Source of the DNA: an uncultured Lachnospiraceae bacterium | Lineage (GTDB): Bacteria; Bacillota; Clostridia; Lachnospirales; Lachnospiraceae | DNA: 64,000 bases | Reading direction: 5' to 3' | NCBI GenBank assembly: GCA_947176065.1 | Contig: CAMWPB010000001.1 | Coordinates: 62,001 to 126,000 of the forward strand | In this document: one piece after another, positions 24,488 through 33,630 of the stretch | Position numbering within the stretch: the first letter of the stretch is position 1 | Layout: each line of letters begins with the position of its first letter | Made by a program: the position numbers and the translations under genes | Notes under the pieces: model-generated | What the model was told of the DNA's origin: nothing | The model's database searches: none | The model's input: only the letters and a program-made list of their open reading frames with translations

Positions 24488-25602
24488 AAAAACTTTTGCT
24501 GATCGTGCCCTCCCTGCATCAGGGAGGTTCGGAAAAAGTATGCGCAATGACGGCGGTTGTTTTAAAACCGTACTTTGATGTGCGGATTGCCATATTTGAT
24601 TCCAGAAACATAGATTTCGACGTGGAGGATATTCCCGTAACGGATCTGGGACTGCCAAGCCGGCCCGGAAAGCTCGCCAAGGTTCTCAATGTGCTTCGGA
24701 GGGGATACAGGCTGAAGCGGCTGAAAAGGAAGGAACAGATCGACATAGCCTACAGCTTCGGCCCCACGGCCAATCTGGCCAACGTGTTTGCCGGGCGGCT
24801 CTTTTCGGGAAAGGGAGCGAAATGCTGGCTCGGCATTATGAGTTATATGGATATGGACAGCTCCTGGCTGGGGCTTTTCTGTAAGAAGGCGGACAGGCTT
24901 TTGTGCTGTTCGGAGACGCTGCGGGGGATGATTGAAAAGAAGTATGGCTGCGGCCATACGTACACATTGCAGGGCTTTTTTGACATTGCGCAGATTCGGG
25001 CGCGCGCGGAGGAGGGGGAGGCGCAACTCCCGTGGCGGGACGGCCGCATCATTGTTTCCATGGGACGGGAGGATGTGGTCAAGGGCTTCTGGCATCTGCT
25101 GAAAATCTTTTCGCTGGTTCACAGGGAGCTGCCCGACACCAGACTCCTTATCATCGGCAAGGGGGAATTTACGGTGTATCGGAAGCTTGCGGATGATCTG
25201 GGTATTGCGGATGCGGTGTGTTTTGCCGGACTGCAGAAAAATCCGTATCCGTATTTGAAGAGGGGGGCGCTCTATCTTCTGACTTCTTATTGGGAGGGAT
25301 TTCCCAATGCGCTGGTGGAGGCGATGGCAATGGGACTTCCGGCGGTGGCCACGGACTGCATGACCGGGCCCGCGGAGATCTTTGATGGAAAATACGGCGT
25401 TCTGGTGCCGAATATGGGAAAGGACCCGGATATGGATGCCTCCCATATAGAGGAGGAAGAGAAAAACACGGCGGCCCGGGTGGTTTCTCTTTTGGAAAAT
25501 GAGGAGGAGATGGCGCGCTACCGCAAGCTGTCGGTGGAGCGGGCGGGTGTCTTTTCCAGAGAAGAATATATCCGCAAGATCAGGGAATGGTCGATCGGCT
25601 GA
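24484..25602 (+). CDS. Family 4 glycosyltransferase
   Basis: 372 residues with GT-B fold. It begins KKLLLIVPSLHQGGSEKVCA, with the GGSE loop typical of the family. The donor domain has IIVSMGREDVVKGFWHLLKI and SYWEGFPNALVEAMAMGLPAVATDC, of which EGFPNALVEAMAMG carries the EX7E pair. The ATG overlaps the previous stop (ATGA). The sugar is unknown. It belongs to the GalNAcA-associated run of three GT4 genes (23285-26737). Confidence 0.85.
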   Translation: MKKLLLIVPSLHQGGSEKVCAMTAVVLKPYFDVRIAIFDSRNIDFDVEDIPVTDLGLPSRPGKLAKVLNVLRRGYRLKRLKRKEQIDIAYSFGPTANLANVFAGRLFSGKGAKCWLGIMSYMDMDSSWLGLFCKKADRLLCCSETLRGMIEKKYGCGHTYTLQGFFDIAQIRARAEEGEAQLPWRDGRIIVSMGREDVVKGFWHLLKIFSLVHRELPDTRLLIIGKGEFTVYRKLADDLGIADAVCFAGLQKNPYPYLKRGALYLLTSYWEGFPNALVEAMAMGLPAVATDCMTGPAEIFDGKYGVLVPNMGKDPDMDASHIEEEEKNTAARVVSLLENEEEMARYRKLSVERAGVFSREEYIRKIREWSIG

Positions 25603-25612
25603 TGGAGGAAAA

Positions 25613-26737
25613 ATGGTTCGTAAGATTGCTTTTCACTTAAATTGTCTGGAACAGGGCGGCGCCGAGCGTGTGGTGTCAAACCTGTCCAACCGTTTTGTGC
25701 AGAACGGCTATGAGGTGCTTATCGCTACGGAGTGGCAGGGCGAGGATGAATTTTGGATCGACGAGAGGGTGCGGCGTGTGCATGTGGGACTGCGGCCGGG
25801 GGACGAGAAGAAAAACCGCCTGACCCAGTTTTTTCTGCGTATCCGCTATCTGAAACAGTTTTTAAAGAAGGAAAAGCCGGATATTCTGATACCGTTTGCC
25901 AGAAAGGCTCTCTATCGGGGGCTGACGGCGGCTTTCTTTATGAAGATCCCGGTGCTGATTTCCATACGCACAGACCCGGTGGGGCATTATGACAGACCCT
26001 TTGATAAGGTGCAGATTCCGTTCCTTTTTCCGAGAGCAGACGGCTGTGTTTTCCAGACGGAAGGGGCAAGAGAGTTCTTTGCGCCCAGACTACAGAAAAA
26101 TTCGCGCATTATCCTGAATCCGCTGAATCCCAAATACATCGGCGTGCCGGAGCCGGAAAAACGCACGAAAACGGTGGTGCAGTCGGGGCGGCTGGTGGAT
26201 TTCAAAAATCAGGTTATGCTGATCCGGGCTTTTCATGAAGTGCATAAAAAGCACCCGGACTATGATCTGAAAATATACGGCAGGGACACGGAGGACGGTA
26301 CGAAGGAGCTTCTGGAGAAAACGATAGAGGAGCTGCAGGCGCAGGATTATGTGCATCTGATGGGTGCCAGCGACAGTCTGGAAAAACAGCTCCCGGATGC
26401 GGCGCTCTTTGCGTTCAGCTCGGACTGGGAGGGACTGCCGAATGCCCTGATGGAGGCGATGGCGCTTGGTCTGCCCATTGTGGCAACGGACTGTCCCTGC
26501 GGCGGCCCCCGTACGATTATGACCAATGAAGTAGACGGTCTGTTGATTCCCATCAAGGATCAGAAAGCGATGGAAGAGGGCATCAACCGGCTGATCGAGG
26601 ATCCGGCGTTTGCCGAAAGACTTGGGAGAAATGCCAGAAAGATCGCGGAAAGAGCCAACGATGAGGCGATTTACGGACAGTGGCGGGATTATATTGACGA
26701 AGTATGCGAAACATATCGTAAGAAGCATAAAAGATGA
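25613..26737 (+). CDS. Family 4 glycosyltransferase
   Basis: 374 residues with GT-B fold. HLNCLEQGGAERVVSNLSNR starts the acceptor domain. VVQSGRLVDFKNQVMLI and SSDWEGLPNALMEAMALG identify the donor domain and the EX7E motif. The GPRTIM segment after the ATDCPCGG loop is common in enzymes adding GalNAc or GlcNAc. GGAGG five bases before ATG 25613 sets the start. It is closely similar in layout to the GT4 at 40357-41466, which may be a paralogue. Confidence 0.86.
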   Translation: MVRKIAFHLNCLEQGGAERVVSNLSNRFVQNGYEVLIATEWQGEDEFWIDERVRRVHVGLRPGDEKKNRLTQFFLRIRYLKQFLKKEKPDILIPFARKALYRGLTAAFFMKIPVLISIRTDPVGHYDRPFDKVQIPFLFPRADGCVFQTEGAREFFAPRLQKNSRIILNPLNPKYIGVPEPEKRTKTVVQSGRLVDFKNQVMLIRAFHEVHKKHPDYDLKIYGRDTEDGTKELLEKTIEELQAQDYVHLMGASDSLEKQLPDAALFAFSSDWEGLPNALMEAMALGLPIVATDCPCGGPRTIMTNEVDGLLIPIKDQKAMEEGINRLIEDPAFAERLGRNARKIAERANDEAIYGQWRDYIDEVCETYRKKHKR

Positions 26738-26776
26738 TGGCGGGAAGAACGATTGACGGGGCACGGAGGATAACGG

Positions 26777-28537
26777 ATGGAATCGGATAAGGATATAAAA
26801 ATACAACGCCCCACGGTACGCAGGGTTCTTCTCCTGCTTCCCTTTGCCCTCTGTTACGCCTGTTTTGTGGTGCTGGGGAACTGGCAGGGTTCCGTGGACT
26901 ACAGCAATGCGCAGAATCTGGGACGGCTTGTGCTCTGGGCGGTGGGCAGCTTTGCCGTACTGCTCGCGGCGGGCTTTCTTTTGGAGAACGGGGCGGTTCT
27001 GGTGGAGTGTCTGCCGTCGGGTGTGCAGGCGTTTTATAGCAGACTGTTTCCGCCGGGGAAGAGTCGGCAGGGACATTGGTGGATCTGGCTTATCTTTTCC
27101 CTGTTGTGCCTTTTCAGTTACCTGCCATACTATCTTATGTATTATCCGACATGGTTTAACAACGATGCGGTGTGGCAGATGGAGCAGGCGCTGGGGATGG
27201 CGGCAAAGTCCAATCATCATCCCTATTTCCATACGCTCATCATCAAAGTATTTCTGACGGTGGGTTATGGCCTTTTTCATAATTATACGGCGGCGGTGGC
27301 TCTTTATACGTTTTTTCAGATGGCGCTCACGGCGGCGGTATTCGGGTTTTATCTGTATCTTTTGTACCGGCGGGGCACAAGGATTCTCTGGCTCATATTT
27401 GCGCTGCTTTTCTATGCCCTTCTCCCGGTCAATGGGATGTTCAGCATCTGTATGGGTAAGGACGCATGGTTTACGGCGGCTTTCCTGCTCTTTGTGTGGG
27501 CGGTAAAAAACTGCGGCGGGCGGACAGAGGCTTTGTCCCGCGCGGACGGGCAGGAGAAAGATTCCGGGATGTCTGGCGGACGACGGTGGCTTCTGTTTTT
27601 TGGGACGGGCCTGTCGGTCTGCCTGCTTCGGAGCAATGGCATTTTTGTCTTTTTGGGGACGACTTTTCTGCTGATCCTGTCACAGCTTCTGGCAGGAAGA
27701 AAGACAGGCGGAGCCGGCGGACTCAGCGTGGGGAGCGGGAAAAGCGGTGGAAGAAACCAAGCTTATGAGACCCGGGAGAGACAGGGTATGTATTTGGCGG
27801 CGGCATCGGTGCTGGCCTGCTATCTGCTCTGGCAGGGGCCGGTTCTGAGTGCGCTCCGTGTGGCGCCGCCGGATACCATCGAGAGCCTGACCATGCCAAC
27901 CCAGCATCTGCTCTGTACCTATGTCAGAGGCGGGAATCTCAGGGAGGAGGAAGTGGCCATGCTGGAAGCGGTGGTACCGCTGGAGCAGATCGACGACTAT
28001 TACAATCCCTACTTGTTTGATATGACAAAAAATTATATACGCGAGCACGGCCGCCAGCAGATCATTGCGGATAACAAGGGGGCCTATGCAGAGCTCTGGC
28101 TGAAAGCGGGGCTTCGCAATTCCATGCTTTATCTGGAAGCGGAGATCAGACAGACGGCAGGGTATTACGCCTTACATATTCCCCATGATCAGGTTCTTTA
28201 CAGCGAGTATTTCATGGTGGAAAATCCCTTTGGCATTGAGAGCAGGAGGAAGGTTTTCAGCTATGACGACAGTCTGGCCATGGGGGAGTTTCTGCAGTGG
28301 TTTCAGACATTTTACAACAAAGTGTGGAGTCTGGGAATGAATACGTGGCTGCTGTTGTTCGCGCTTGCCTGCGCGCTTTACAGGGGGCGGCGGGCGATTG
28401 CCTTTGTGCCCTGTGTGATGCTTTTGGTGAGCCTGCTGTTGGCGACGCCTGTGTACAATGAGTTCCGTTATGCGTACGGGGTGTTTGTGGCGCTGCCGTT
28501 TTTGTTCAGTGTTGCGTTTGGGCGGGAGGCTGGTTGA
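26777..28537 (+). CDS. DUF6020-like polytopic membrane protein (putative GT-C glycosyltransferase)
   Basis: 586 residues with about ten membrane segments, a paralogue of the protein at 4770-6446. The first extracytoplasmic loop reads YPTWFNNDAVWQMEQ followed by SNHHPYFHTLIIK, and a later loop has SICMGKDAWFT. Conserved acidic and His-His-Pro residues in these loops suggest a catalytic role, as in GT-C enzymes. A linker of about 65 charged, glycine-rich residues lies near residues 245-345 between membrane segments. GGAGG sits seven bases before the ATG. It closes the operon before the AT-rich nuclease island. Confidence 0.72.
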   Translation: MESDKDIKIQRPTVRRVLLLLPFALCYACFVVLGNWQGSVDYSNAQNLGRLVLWAVGSFAVLLAAGFLLENGAVLVECLPSGVQAFYSRLFPPGKSRQGHWWIWLIFSLLCLFSYLPYYLMYYPTWFNNDAVWQMEQALGMAAKSNHHPYFHTLIIKVFLTVGYGLFHNYTAAVALYTFFQMALTAAVFGFYLYLLYRRGTRILWLIFALLFYALLPVNGMFSICMGKDAWFTAAFLLFVWAVKNCGGRTEALSRADGQEKDSGMSGGRRWLLFFGTGLSVCLLRSNGIFVFLGTTFLLILSQLLAGRKTGGAGGLSVGSGKSGGRNQAYETRERQGMYLAAASVLACYLLWQGPVLSALRVAPPDTIESLTMPTQHLLCTYVRGGNLREEEVAMLEAVVPLEQIDDYYNPYLFDMTKNYIREHGRQQIIADNKGAYAELWLKAGLRNSMLYLEAEIRQTAGYYALHIPHDQVLYSEYFMVENPFGIESRRKVFSYDDSLAMGEFLQWFQTFYNKVWSLGMNTWLLLFALACALYRGRRAIAFVPCVMLLVSLLLATPVYNEFRYAYGVFVALPFLFSVAFGREAG

Positions 28538-28624
28538 AAAGTTGCGGATGTGTCGCAATAGTATAAAAAAATGAATGTTTTAACATTATATTTGTGGTAA
28601 ATGTGTAAAGAGGTGTTATTTTTT

Positions 28625-28653
28625 AAAAGTTGTGACACTGTCACAACTTTTTT
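28625..28653 (+). terminator. Palindrome with T-run upstream of the YhcG gene
   Basis: Arms AAAAGTTGTGAC (28625-28636) and GTCACAACTTTT (28640-28651) form a perfect 12-base stem with a three-base loop, followed by two more Ts. It can terminate the preceding operon. The same 23-base string, without the outer right arm, recurs inside the downstream gene at 28964-28986, so it might instead be a binding site for that protein. Confidence 0.65.
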
Positions 28654-28667
28654 AGAAGGTGGTGTCG

Positions 28668-29714
28668 ATGAAAGACGGGGTAATATTATCGGATGTTTTT
28701 GAGCATGTATATGAAGAGATAGATGCTTTGATAAAGCAGAAAAAGGGTGATGTTAAGCGAGTTGTTAATGATGCGATGGTTTCCTTATATTGGGGAATTG
28801 GAAAAAGATTAAGCGAAGAGATAACAGGTACGAATAAGCCGGAATATGGGAAAAGAGTGGTTCTTGAAATTAGCAAGAGACTGTCTGCTGATTATGGCTC
28901 TGGATTTGACAAACCAGCCATTTCTCGAATGATAAATTTTTATCAGGAATTTCCGGATTATGAAAAAGTTGTGACACTGTCACAACAATTAACATGGTCG
29001 CATTTCCTTGTATTATTGCCGATTAAAGATGAGATACAAAGAAATTTTTATGCGGCGATGTGCAAAAATGAAAACTGGTCAGTTCGGACATTACGTGAGC
29101 GTAAGAATTCCATGCTTTATGAGCGCACAGCAATATCGAGAAAACCCGATGAGACGATAAAGAATGAAATTAAGGAATTAAGTGAAGAAAAGAAAATGTC
29201 GTTGGATATGTTTTACCGGGATCCCTATATGTTAGATTTTCTTGGATTGAAGGACACATATAGCGAAAAAAATTTGGAGAATGCTATTCTTGCCCAATTA
29301 GAAAAATTTATTTTGGAAATGGGATCAGATTTCGCCTTTTTAGCCAGACAAAAACATTTTGTTCTTGACGGCAAGGATTACTACATGGACTTATTGTTTT
29401 TTCATCGGACATTACGACGCTTGGTTTTGATTGAGCTGAAACTGGGGGAATTCGAACCACAGGATAAGGGACAAGTTGAATTGTACCTTCGGTGGCTTGA
29501 AAAGTATGAGAGGGGAGAAGGGGAAGAAAAACCGGTCGCATTAATATTATGTGCGGAGAAGTCACAGGAGACAATAGAACTTATGGAACTTGATAATGGC
29601 AGCATACATGTAGCGCAGTATTTGACCAAGATGCCGCCAAAAGAAGTGTTGGAGAAAAAGTTGTTGCAGGCAATCGTGAATGCAAAAGCTCAGTTAGGGC
29701 AGAGGGAGGAATAA
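28668..29714 (+). CDS. YhcG/DUF1016-family PDDEXK nuclease
   Basis: 348 residues. The N-terminal DUF1016 domain (SDVFEHVYEEIDALI, then VNDAMVSLYWGIGKRLSEEI and VVTLSQQLTWSHFLVLLPI) is followed by a C-terminal PDDEXK domain. That domain has GKDYYMDLLFFHRTLRRLVL, then IELKLGEFEPQDKGQ, giving Asp~240, Glu~256 and Lys~258 as the likely metal site. YhcG-type proteins occur in restriction-modification and mobile-element settings; their exact role is unsettled. The gene is AT-rich compared with its GC-rich neighbours, stands alone and interrupts the glycan genes, so recent transfer is likely. The ATG at 28668 has AAGGTGG upstream. Confidence 0.87.
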   Translation: MKDGVILSDVFEHVYEEIDALIKQKKGDVKRVVNDAMVSLYWGIGKRLSEEITGTNKPEYGKRVVLEISKRLSADYGSGFDKPAISRMINFYQEFPDYEKVVTLSQQLTWSHFLVLLPIKDEIQRNFYAAMCKNENWSVRTLRERKNSMLYERTAISRKPDETIKNEIKELSEEKKMSLDMFYRDPYMLDFLGLKDTYSEKNLENAILAQLEKFILEMGSDFAFLARQKHFVLDGKDYYMDLLFFHRTLRRLVLIELKLGEFEPQDKGQVELYLRWLEKYERGEGEEKPVALILCAEKSQETIELMELDNGSIHVAQYLTKMPPKEVLEKKLLQAIVNAKAQLGQREE

Positions 29715-29844
29715 CGGACTGTATTATGAATGAACAAGATAATGAACAGGATATGAATATAGGGGAAGTAGAAATTCAGTAATTTAAGGGTATATTACTC
29801 ATTTGGTATAGACGTTGTATGATAAAAAATTTGCGAGGTTACGA

Positions 29845-30924
29845 ATGATTAAAAAATGGCTCAAGGCGGCGCTCTTTCTCCTGCCGCTTTTCATTTTCAC
29901 AGGATGGGTCAACTGGTATGTGGATTCGTATGCTCTTCTGCGCGTCACCTACGACGAAATTGCGGCGCAGATGGCGGCGGGGAAGCATGTGGAGGGGTTG
30001 GAGGACTCTGACTACAACGACAGGAACCTGCTGGCGGCGCGGCTGAAAGATATGGAAGAGGCGCCGCAGATTATGGTTCTTGGCTCCAGCCGGGTGTATA
30101 CCTTTGACCATACCATGTTTGGAACGGAGTCCTTCTACAATGCGGGGCTTTCCGAGGCCACGATCTATGATCTGCTGGCGGTGGCGGGCATAGCGGTGTC
30201 GCAGGACAGGCTGCCGGAGACCGCGGTGATCGGCGTGGACGCTTTTCTGTTTAACAAAAGCCATGACAACGAGAAGTGGAAGGAACTGGGAAGTTATGCC
30301 GATTATATGTCATTGACTCTGGATGGAAAGCTGTCGCCGGAGCTGGCGCGTCCGCGTAAAGATACGGGCCGGGACTGGGGGAAAACGCTCTCCTTAGATT
30401 ATTTCCGCTATAATGTCACCCTGCTTCCCGACAGAAAGCGGTTTAGCGTTTCCTATACGGACGATTGGGAGACGGAGGGGTATCTCAAACATTGTGATGG
30501 GAGTGTCAGTTATCAGCGGGAGCTGCGGGAGGTAAACCCTGCGGACGTGGAGGAGATGACGGAACAGGCCATGGAGGAGCATGTGGTCTATCGGATGACG
30601 GACTACGCAGAGATTGACGAGGGGCATTTTTCGCGGCTTTCCGAACTGGCGGACTATCTGCTGGAGGCGGGTGTGGAGGTCATTTTATACTTGCCACCCT
30701 ATTCGCCCATGATGTATAATTACATAGAATCTGAGGAGGCTTTTCAGATCACGCTGGAGGTGGAGGAAAGGGTGAAGAATCTGGCGGTAGAGAAGGGGAT
30801 TGCGCTCTACGGCTCCTACGACCCGGCGGGATGCGGCCTTGAGATGGCGGATTTGTACGATGTTTATCATGTAAAGACGGAGAAGACGGCGGAGACCTAC
30901 TATCCCGTGATACTGCCAAGATAA
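29845..30924 (+). CDS. Membrane-anchored SGNH-like protein (DltD-like role)
   Basis: 359 residues. One N-terminal membrane segment (about residues 8-26) precedes an extracytoplasmic domain. That domain has the serine block VLGSSRVYTF near residue 80 and a late D-x-x-H, DVYHVK, near residue 337, as in SGNH hydrolase-fold and DltD-like proteins. DltD assists transfer of activated D-alanine by the MBOAT protein DltB. Here an AMP-ligase, an acyl carrier protein and an MBOAT follow, so an analogous role in acyl transfer to a glycan is the best guess. GAGG seven bases before ATG 29845 sets the start. Sequence similarity to DltD itself looks low. Confidence 0.7.
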   Translation: MIKKWLKAALFLLPLFIFTGWVNWYVDSYALLRVTYDEIAAQMAAGKHVEGLEDSDYNDRNLLAARLKDMEEAPQIMVLGSSRVYTFDHTMFGTESFYNAGLSEATIYDLLAVAGIAVSQDRLPETAVIGVDAFLFNKSHDNEKWKELGSYADYMSLTLDGKLSPELARPRKDTGRDWGKTLSLDYFRYNVTLLPDRKRFSVSYTDDWETEGYLKHCDGSVSYQRELREVNPADVEEMTEQAMEEHVVYRMTDYAEIDEGHFSRLSELADYLLEAGVEVILYLPPYSPMMYNYIESEEAFQITLEVEERVKNLAVEKGIALYGSYDPAGCGLEMADLYDVYHVKTEKTAETYYPVILPR

Positions 30925-31032
30925 GGCGTCGGGGCAGTGCGCACCGGGCGGAAAAAGCGCGGGCAGTTTTGCCGGCGGCAGATTTCGGAAAGGGTGCTGT
31001 CGGCTGCATGGATTTATGGAAATGAGGATGAC

Positions 31033-32568
31033 ATGAAAGCAAACGTTACCTACTGGCTGGATGAGACAGCCGGACGTTTTCCTGATAAAACGGCATACGC
31101 GGATGAGAAGAAGGAAATTACTTTCAGTGAATTGCGGACGCAGGCCAGAGCCATCGCCTGCGAGCTGACGGAGAGAGGGCTGTTTAAAAAGCCTGTGGCC
31201 GTTTTTCTGGAAAAGGGCGTGGACGTGCTGGTTTCCTTTATGGGAGCGGCTTATAGCTGCAATTTTTATTCCCCCATCGACGTGGATATGCCGGGAAGCC
31301 GTGTCAATAAGATATTGGAGGTTTTGGAGCCTGCCGTAGTTATCACCACAGGAGCTTTGCGGGAGGTTTTTTCGGCGTATGACTATAAAGGTGATTTCCT
31401 GCTGCTTGAGGAGGTGTTAGCGTCCGATGTTGGGGCGGGGCAGGAATCAGCCGCGCGGGAAGCGGCTCTGGAGGCGGCGCGCGGGAAGGGCATTGACACC
31501 GACCTTCTGTATGTGCTGTTTACTTCCGGCTCCACAGGCGTGCCGAAGGGCGTGACGATCAACCACAGGGCGGTGATCGACTACATAGATTGGGTGACGG
31601 AAACCTTTGCCGTCACGGAGAAGGACAGCTTCGGCAATCAGGCGCCGTTCTATTTTGACAATTCCATTCTGGATATTTACAGCACCCTGAAAACGGGCGC
31701 GACGACTTATATTATTCCGAAACCCCTGTTTGCCCAGCCGGTGCCCCTTCTGGAGTATCTGAAGGAAAAGAAAATCAATACCATTTTCTGGGTACCCTCT
31801 GCGCTGATTGTGGTGGCAAAGCTCAAGGCGTTTAAAAATGTGGATTTGTCTGACACGCTGCGGCGGGTGCTGTTCTGCGGCGAGGTTATGCCCAACAAGC
31901 AGCTCAATGTATGGCGCAGATTCCTGCCGGACGTACAGTACGCGAATCTGTACGGCCCCACGGAGATTACGGACGCCTGCACTTATTATATGGTAGACCA
32001 CGAGTTTTCGGACGAAGAACCGCTTCCCATCGGATTTCCCATGCCGAACACGGACATTCTTGTGTTAAATGAGAAAAATGAGCCGGTGACAGGGGAAGAG
32101 CCGGGCGAGCTTTGCGTCAGAGGCACGTCCCTGTCTATGGGATATTATAAAAACCCGGAGAAGACGAAGGAAGCGTTTGTACAGAATCCTCTGAATCAGG
32201 CGGTGCCGGAGCTGATCTACCGGACCGGGGATGTGGTGAAATATAACGAGCGCGGGGAGCTGATCTATCTTTCCCGGAAGGATTTCCAGATCAAGCATAT
32301 GGGGCACAGGATCGAGCTGGGAGAGATTGAGACGGCGGTGTCTTCGCTGCCGGAAATTTCCTTAAACTGCTGTCTCTATGACGAGAAACGTCAGAAGATT
32401 GTGCTCTTTATCGAGGAGGAGCTGGACAAGGCGTACATCAATGAAAAGATTTCACATCTGGTGCCGGAGTATATGCTGCCGAATAAGGTGATCCGTGTGG
32501 AGAAGATGCCGATTAACGCCAACGGGAAGATCGACCGGGTAAAGCTGAAAGAATATATTATATCATAA
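31033..32568 (+). CDS. Amino-acid AMP-ligase, DltA-like (ANL superfamily)
   Basis: 511 residues, the length of DltA. Adenylation motifs are clear: LFTSGSTGVPKG near residue 162; FDNSILDIYSTL with Asp~208, the residue that in adenylation domains contacts the substrate amino group; NLYGPTEITDACTYY; YRTGDVVKYNERGELIYLSR; and the catalytic lysine of NANGKIDR near 499. It should activate an amino acid as the adenylate and load it onto the small carrier protein at 33787. Whether the substrate is D-alanine is open, since residues around the pocket differ from DltA. ATG 31033 has GAGG upstream; in-frame GTG codons further upstream lack similarity. Confidence 0.87.
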   Translation: MKANVTYWLDETAGRFPDKTAYADEKKEITFSELRTQARAIACELTERGLFKKPVAVFLEKGVDVLVSFMGAAYSCNFYSPIDVDMPGSRVNKILEVLEPAVVITTGALREVFSAYDYKGDFLLLEEVLASDVGAGQESAAREAALEAARGKGIDTDLLYVLFTSGSTGVPKGVTINHRAVIDYIDWVTETFAVTEKDSFGNQAPFYFDNSILDIYSTLKTGATTYIIPKPLFAQPVPLLEYLKEKKINTIFWVPSALIVVAKLKAFKNVDLSDTLRRVLFCGEVMPNKQLNVWRRFLPDVQYANLYGPTEITDACTYYMVDHEFSDEEPLPIGFPMPNTDILVLNEKNEPVTGEEPGELCVRGTSLSMGYYKNPEKTKEAFVQNPLNQAVPELIYRTGDVVKYNERGELIYLSRKDFQIKHMGHRIELGEIETAVSSLPEISLNCCLYDEKRQKIVLFIEEELDKAYINEKISHLVPEYMLPNKVIRVEKMPINANGKIDRVKLKEYIIS

Positions 32569-32574
32569 TTTGCT

Positions 32575-32710
32575 GCTGGGATGAAAATGAAAATCTCCGT
32601 CGCCGCGCTTTCGCTCCGACCGTAACGCAGCAGACGCTAAACTAGACAAAACCTCGTTAAGCGCTGGCGTTACTTTAGGGGCTCCTTGAGAATTTCATTT
32701 TCATCCCGGC
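32575..32710 (+). repeat. Family A structured palindromic element, copy 1
   Basis: Outer arms of about 23 bases (32575-32597 and 32688-32710) contain GGGATGAAAATGAAAA on the left and its near-perfect complement on the right. Inside are a GTAACGC/GCGTTAC stem, a CGCT/AGCG stem and an AAC/GTT stem closed by a loop ending ACCTC. Each stem differs in sequence from copies 2 and 3 but keeps pairing, which is evidence for a selected RNA structure. The short string CGCGCTTTCGCTCCG is shared with copy 2. It lies between the AMP-ligase and the formyltransferase, with no T-run. Confidence 0.8.
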
Positions 32711-32760
32711 TGATGCAGACGTAAACCATAAATAATAACATGCGATATGAAATGGAGACT

Positions 32761-33630
32761 ATGAAAACAAATTTCACACGGATCGTAGTGATCGGATATG
32801 GTAAGGCTGCTGGGGAGGTACTGAAGTATATACACGACAGGCGGGCAGACTATGGCTATGAGCTGGCGTTTATCGAGCACGAGCCGCACGCTCTGAGCAT
32901 AACGGGACAGATCTGCAGGGAGAGAGGCATTCCTTTCGCCTCTATGCCGGACAAGCGGGAGCTTGCCGATTATCTTGCTGAAATACAGGAGAAAACGCTC
33001 ATTGTCTCCGCCAGTAACAATTTTTTGTTTCCGGCCGCACTGGTGGAGAAAGAAAATATTACGATCATTAATTTTCACAATGCGCTTTTGCCGGATTATC
33101 CCGGAAGGAACGCGCCGAGCTGGGTTATTTATCGGGGCGAGGAGCGGACCGGCATCACGTGGCATTATGTGACGGCAGGGGTGGATGAGGGAAATATCAT
33201 CATCCAGAAGAGCTGTGAGATTGGTTCCGACACGAAGGCCTATGAGCTGACGGAACGGTTGATGGATCTGGCCTGTGAGGGATTTTACGAGTGCTTTGAC
33301 GGCGTGATGCAGGAGAATGTGAAGGCGAAGCCGCAGGAGATGCAGCCGGGGAGACGGATGTACCGCTCGACTGAGATACCGGGGGACGGTTTTCTGAATC
33401 TGGCGGAGGAGCCTGAGAAACTGTACCGCCTTCTTCGCAGCGTGGATTACGGGAAAAGCGGGATATTCCCGCCGCTGCAGACGGAGGTTGCGGGGGTGCG
33501 GGCGGAGATCCTGCGGTATCGTAAGATTGCCCCTGAAAAGAGGAAAGAGGAGGCGGACATGCTGCATCTGCCCCTTGCGGACGGGAATTTGCTCAAGATA
33601 AAGTATTGTATGTTGGAAATGTACAAATAG
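32761..33630 (+). CDS. Formyltransferase embedded in the Dlt-like module
   Basis: 289 residues with the Fmt/ArnA N-terminal fold. The catalytic triad is intact: Asn104 and His106 in INFHNALLPDYPGRNAPSW, and Asp142 in GVDEGNIII. N10-formyltetrahydrofolate would be the donor. Position between a DltA-like ligase and a DltC-like carrier suggests it could formylate an aminoacyl group, or a sugar receiving it; both are inferences. ATG 32761 follows GGAG; ATGs at 32740 and 32752 are alternatives. It is flanked on both sides by family A palindromic elements, and its TAG stop lies inside the left arm of the second one. Confidence 0.82.
   Translation: MKTNFTRIVVIGYGKAAGEVLKYIHDRRADYGYELAFIEHEPHALSITGQICRERGIPFASMPDKRELADYLAEIQEKTLIVSASNNFLFPAALVEKENITIINFHNALLPDYPGRNAPSWVIYRGEERTGITWHYVTAGVDEGNIIIQKSCEIGSDTKAYELTERLMDLACEGFYECFDGVMQENVKAKPQEMQPGRRMYRSTEIPGDGFLNLAEEPEKLYRLLRSVDYGKSGIFPPLQTEVAGVRAEILRYRKIAPEKRKEEADMLHLPLADGNLLKIKYCMLEMYK

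Noticed and set aside
29726..29782. 18-codon open frame after the YhcG gene
   Set aside because: Too short, no convincing ribosome binding site, and the low-complexity N/E/D/Q content is typical of AT-rich spacer.
32688..32710. Family A right arms as intrinsic terminators
   Set aside because: None of the three copies is followed by a T-run, and downstream genes of the same pathway need transcription through them.
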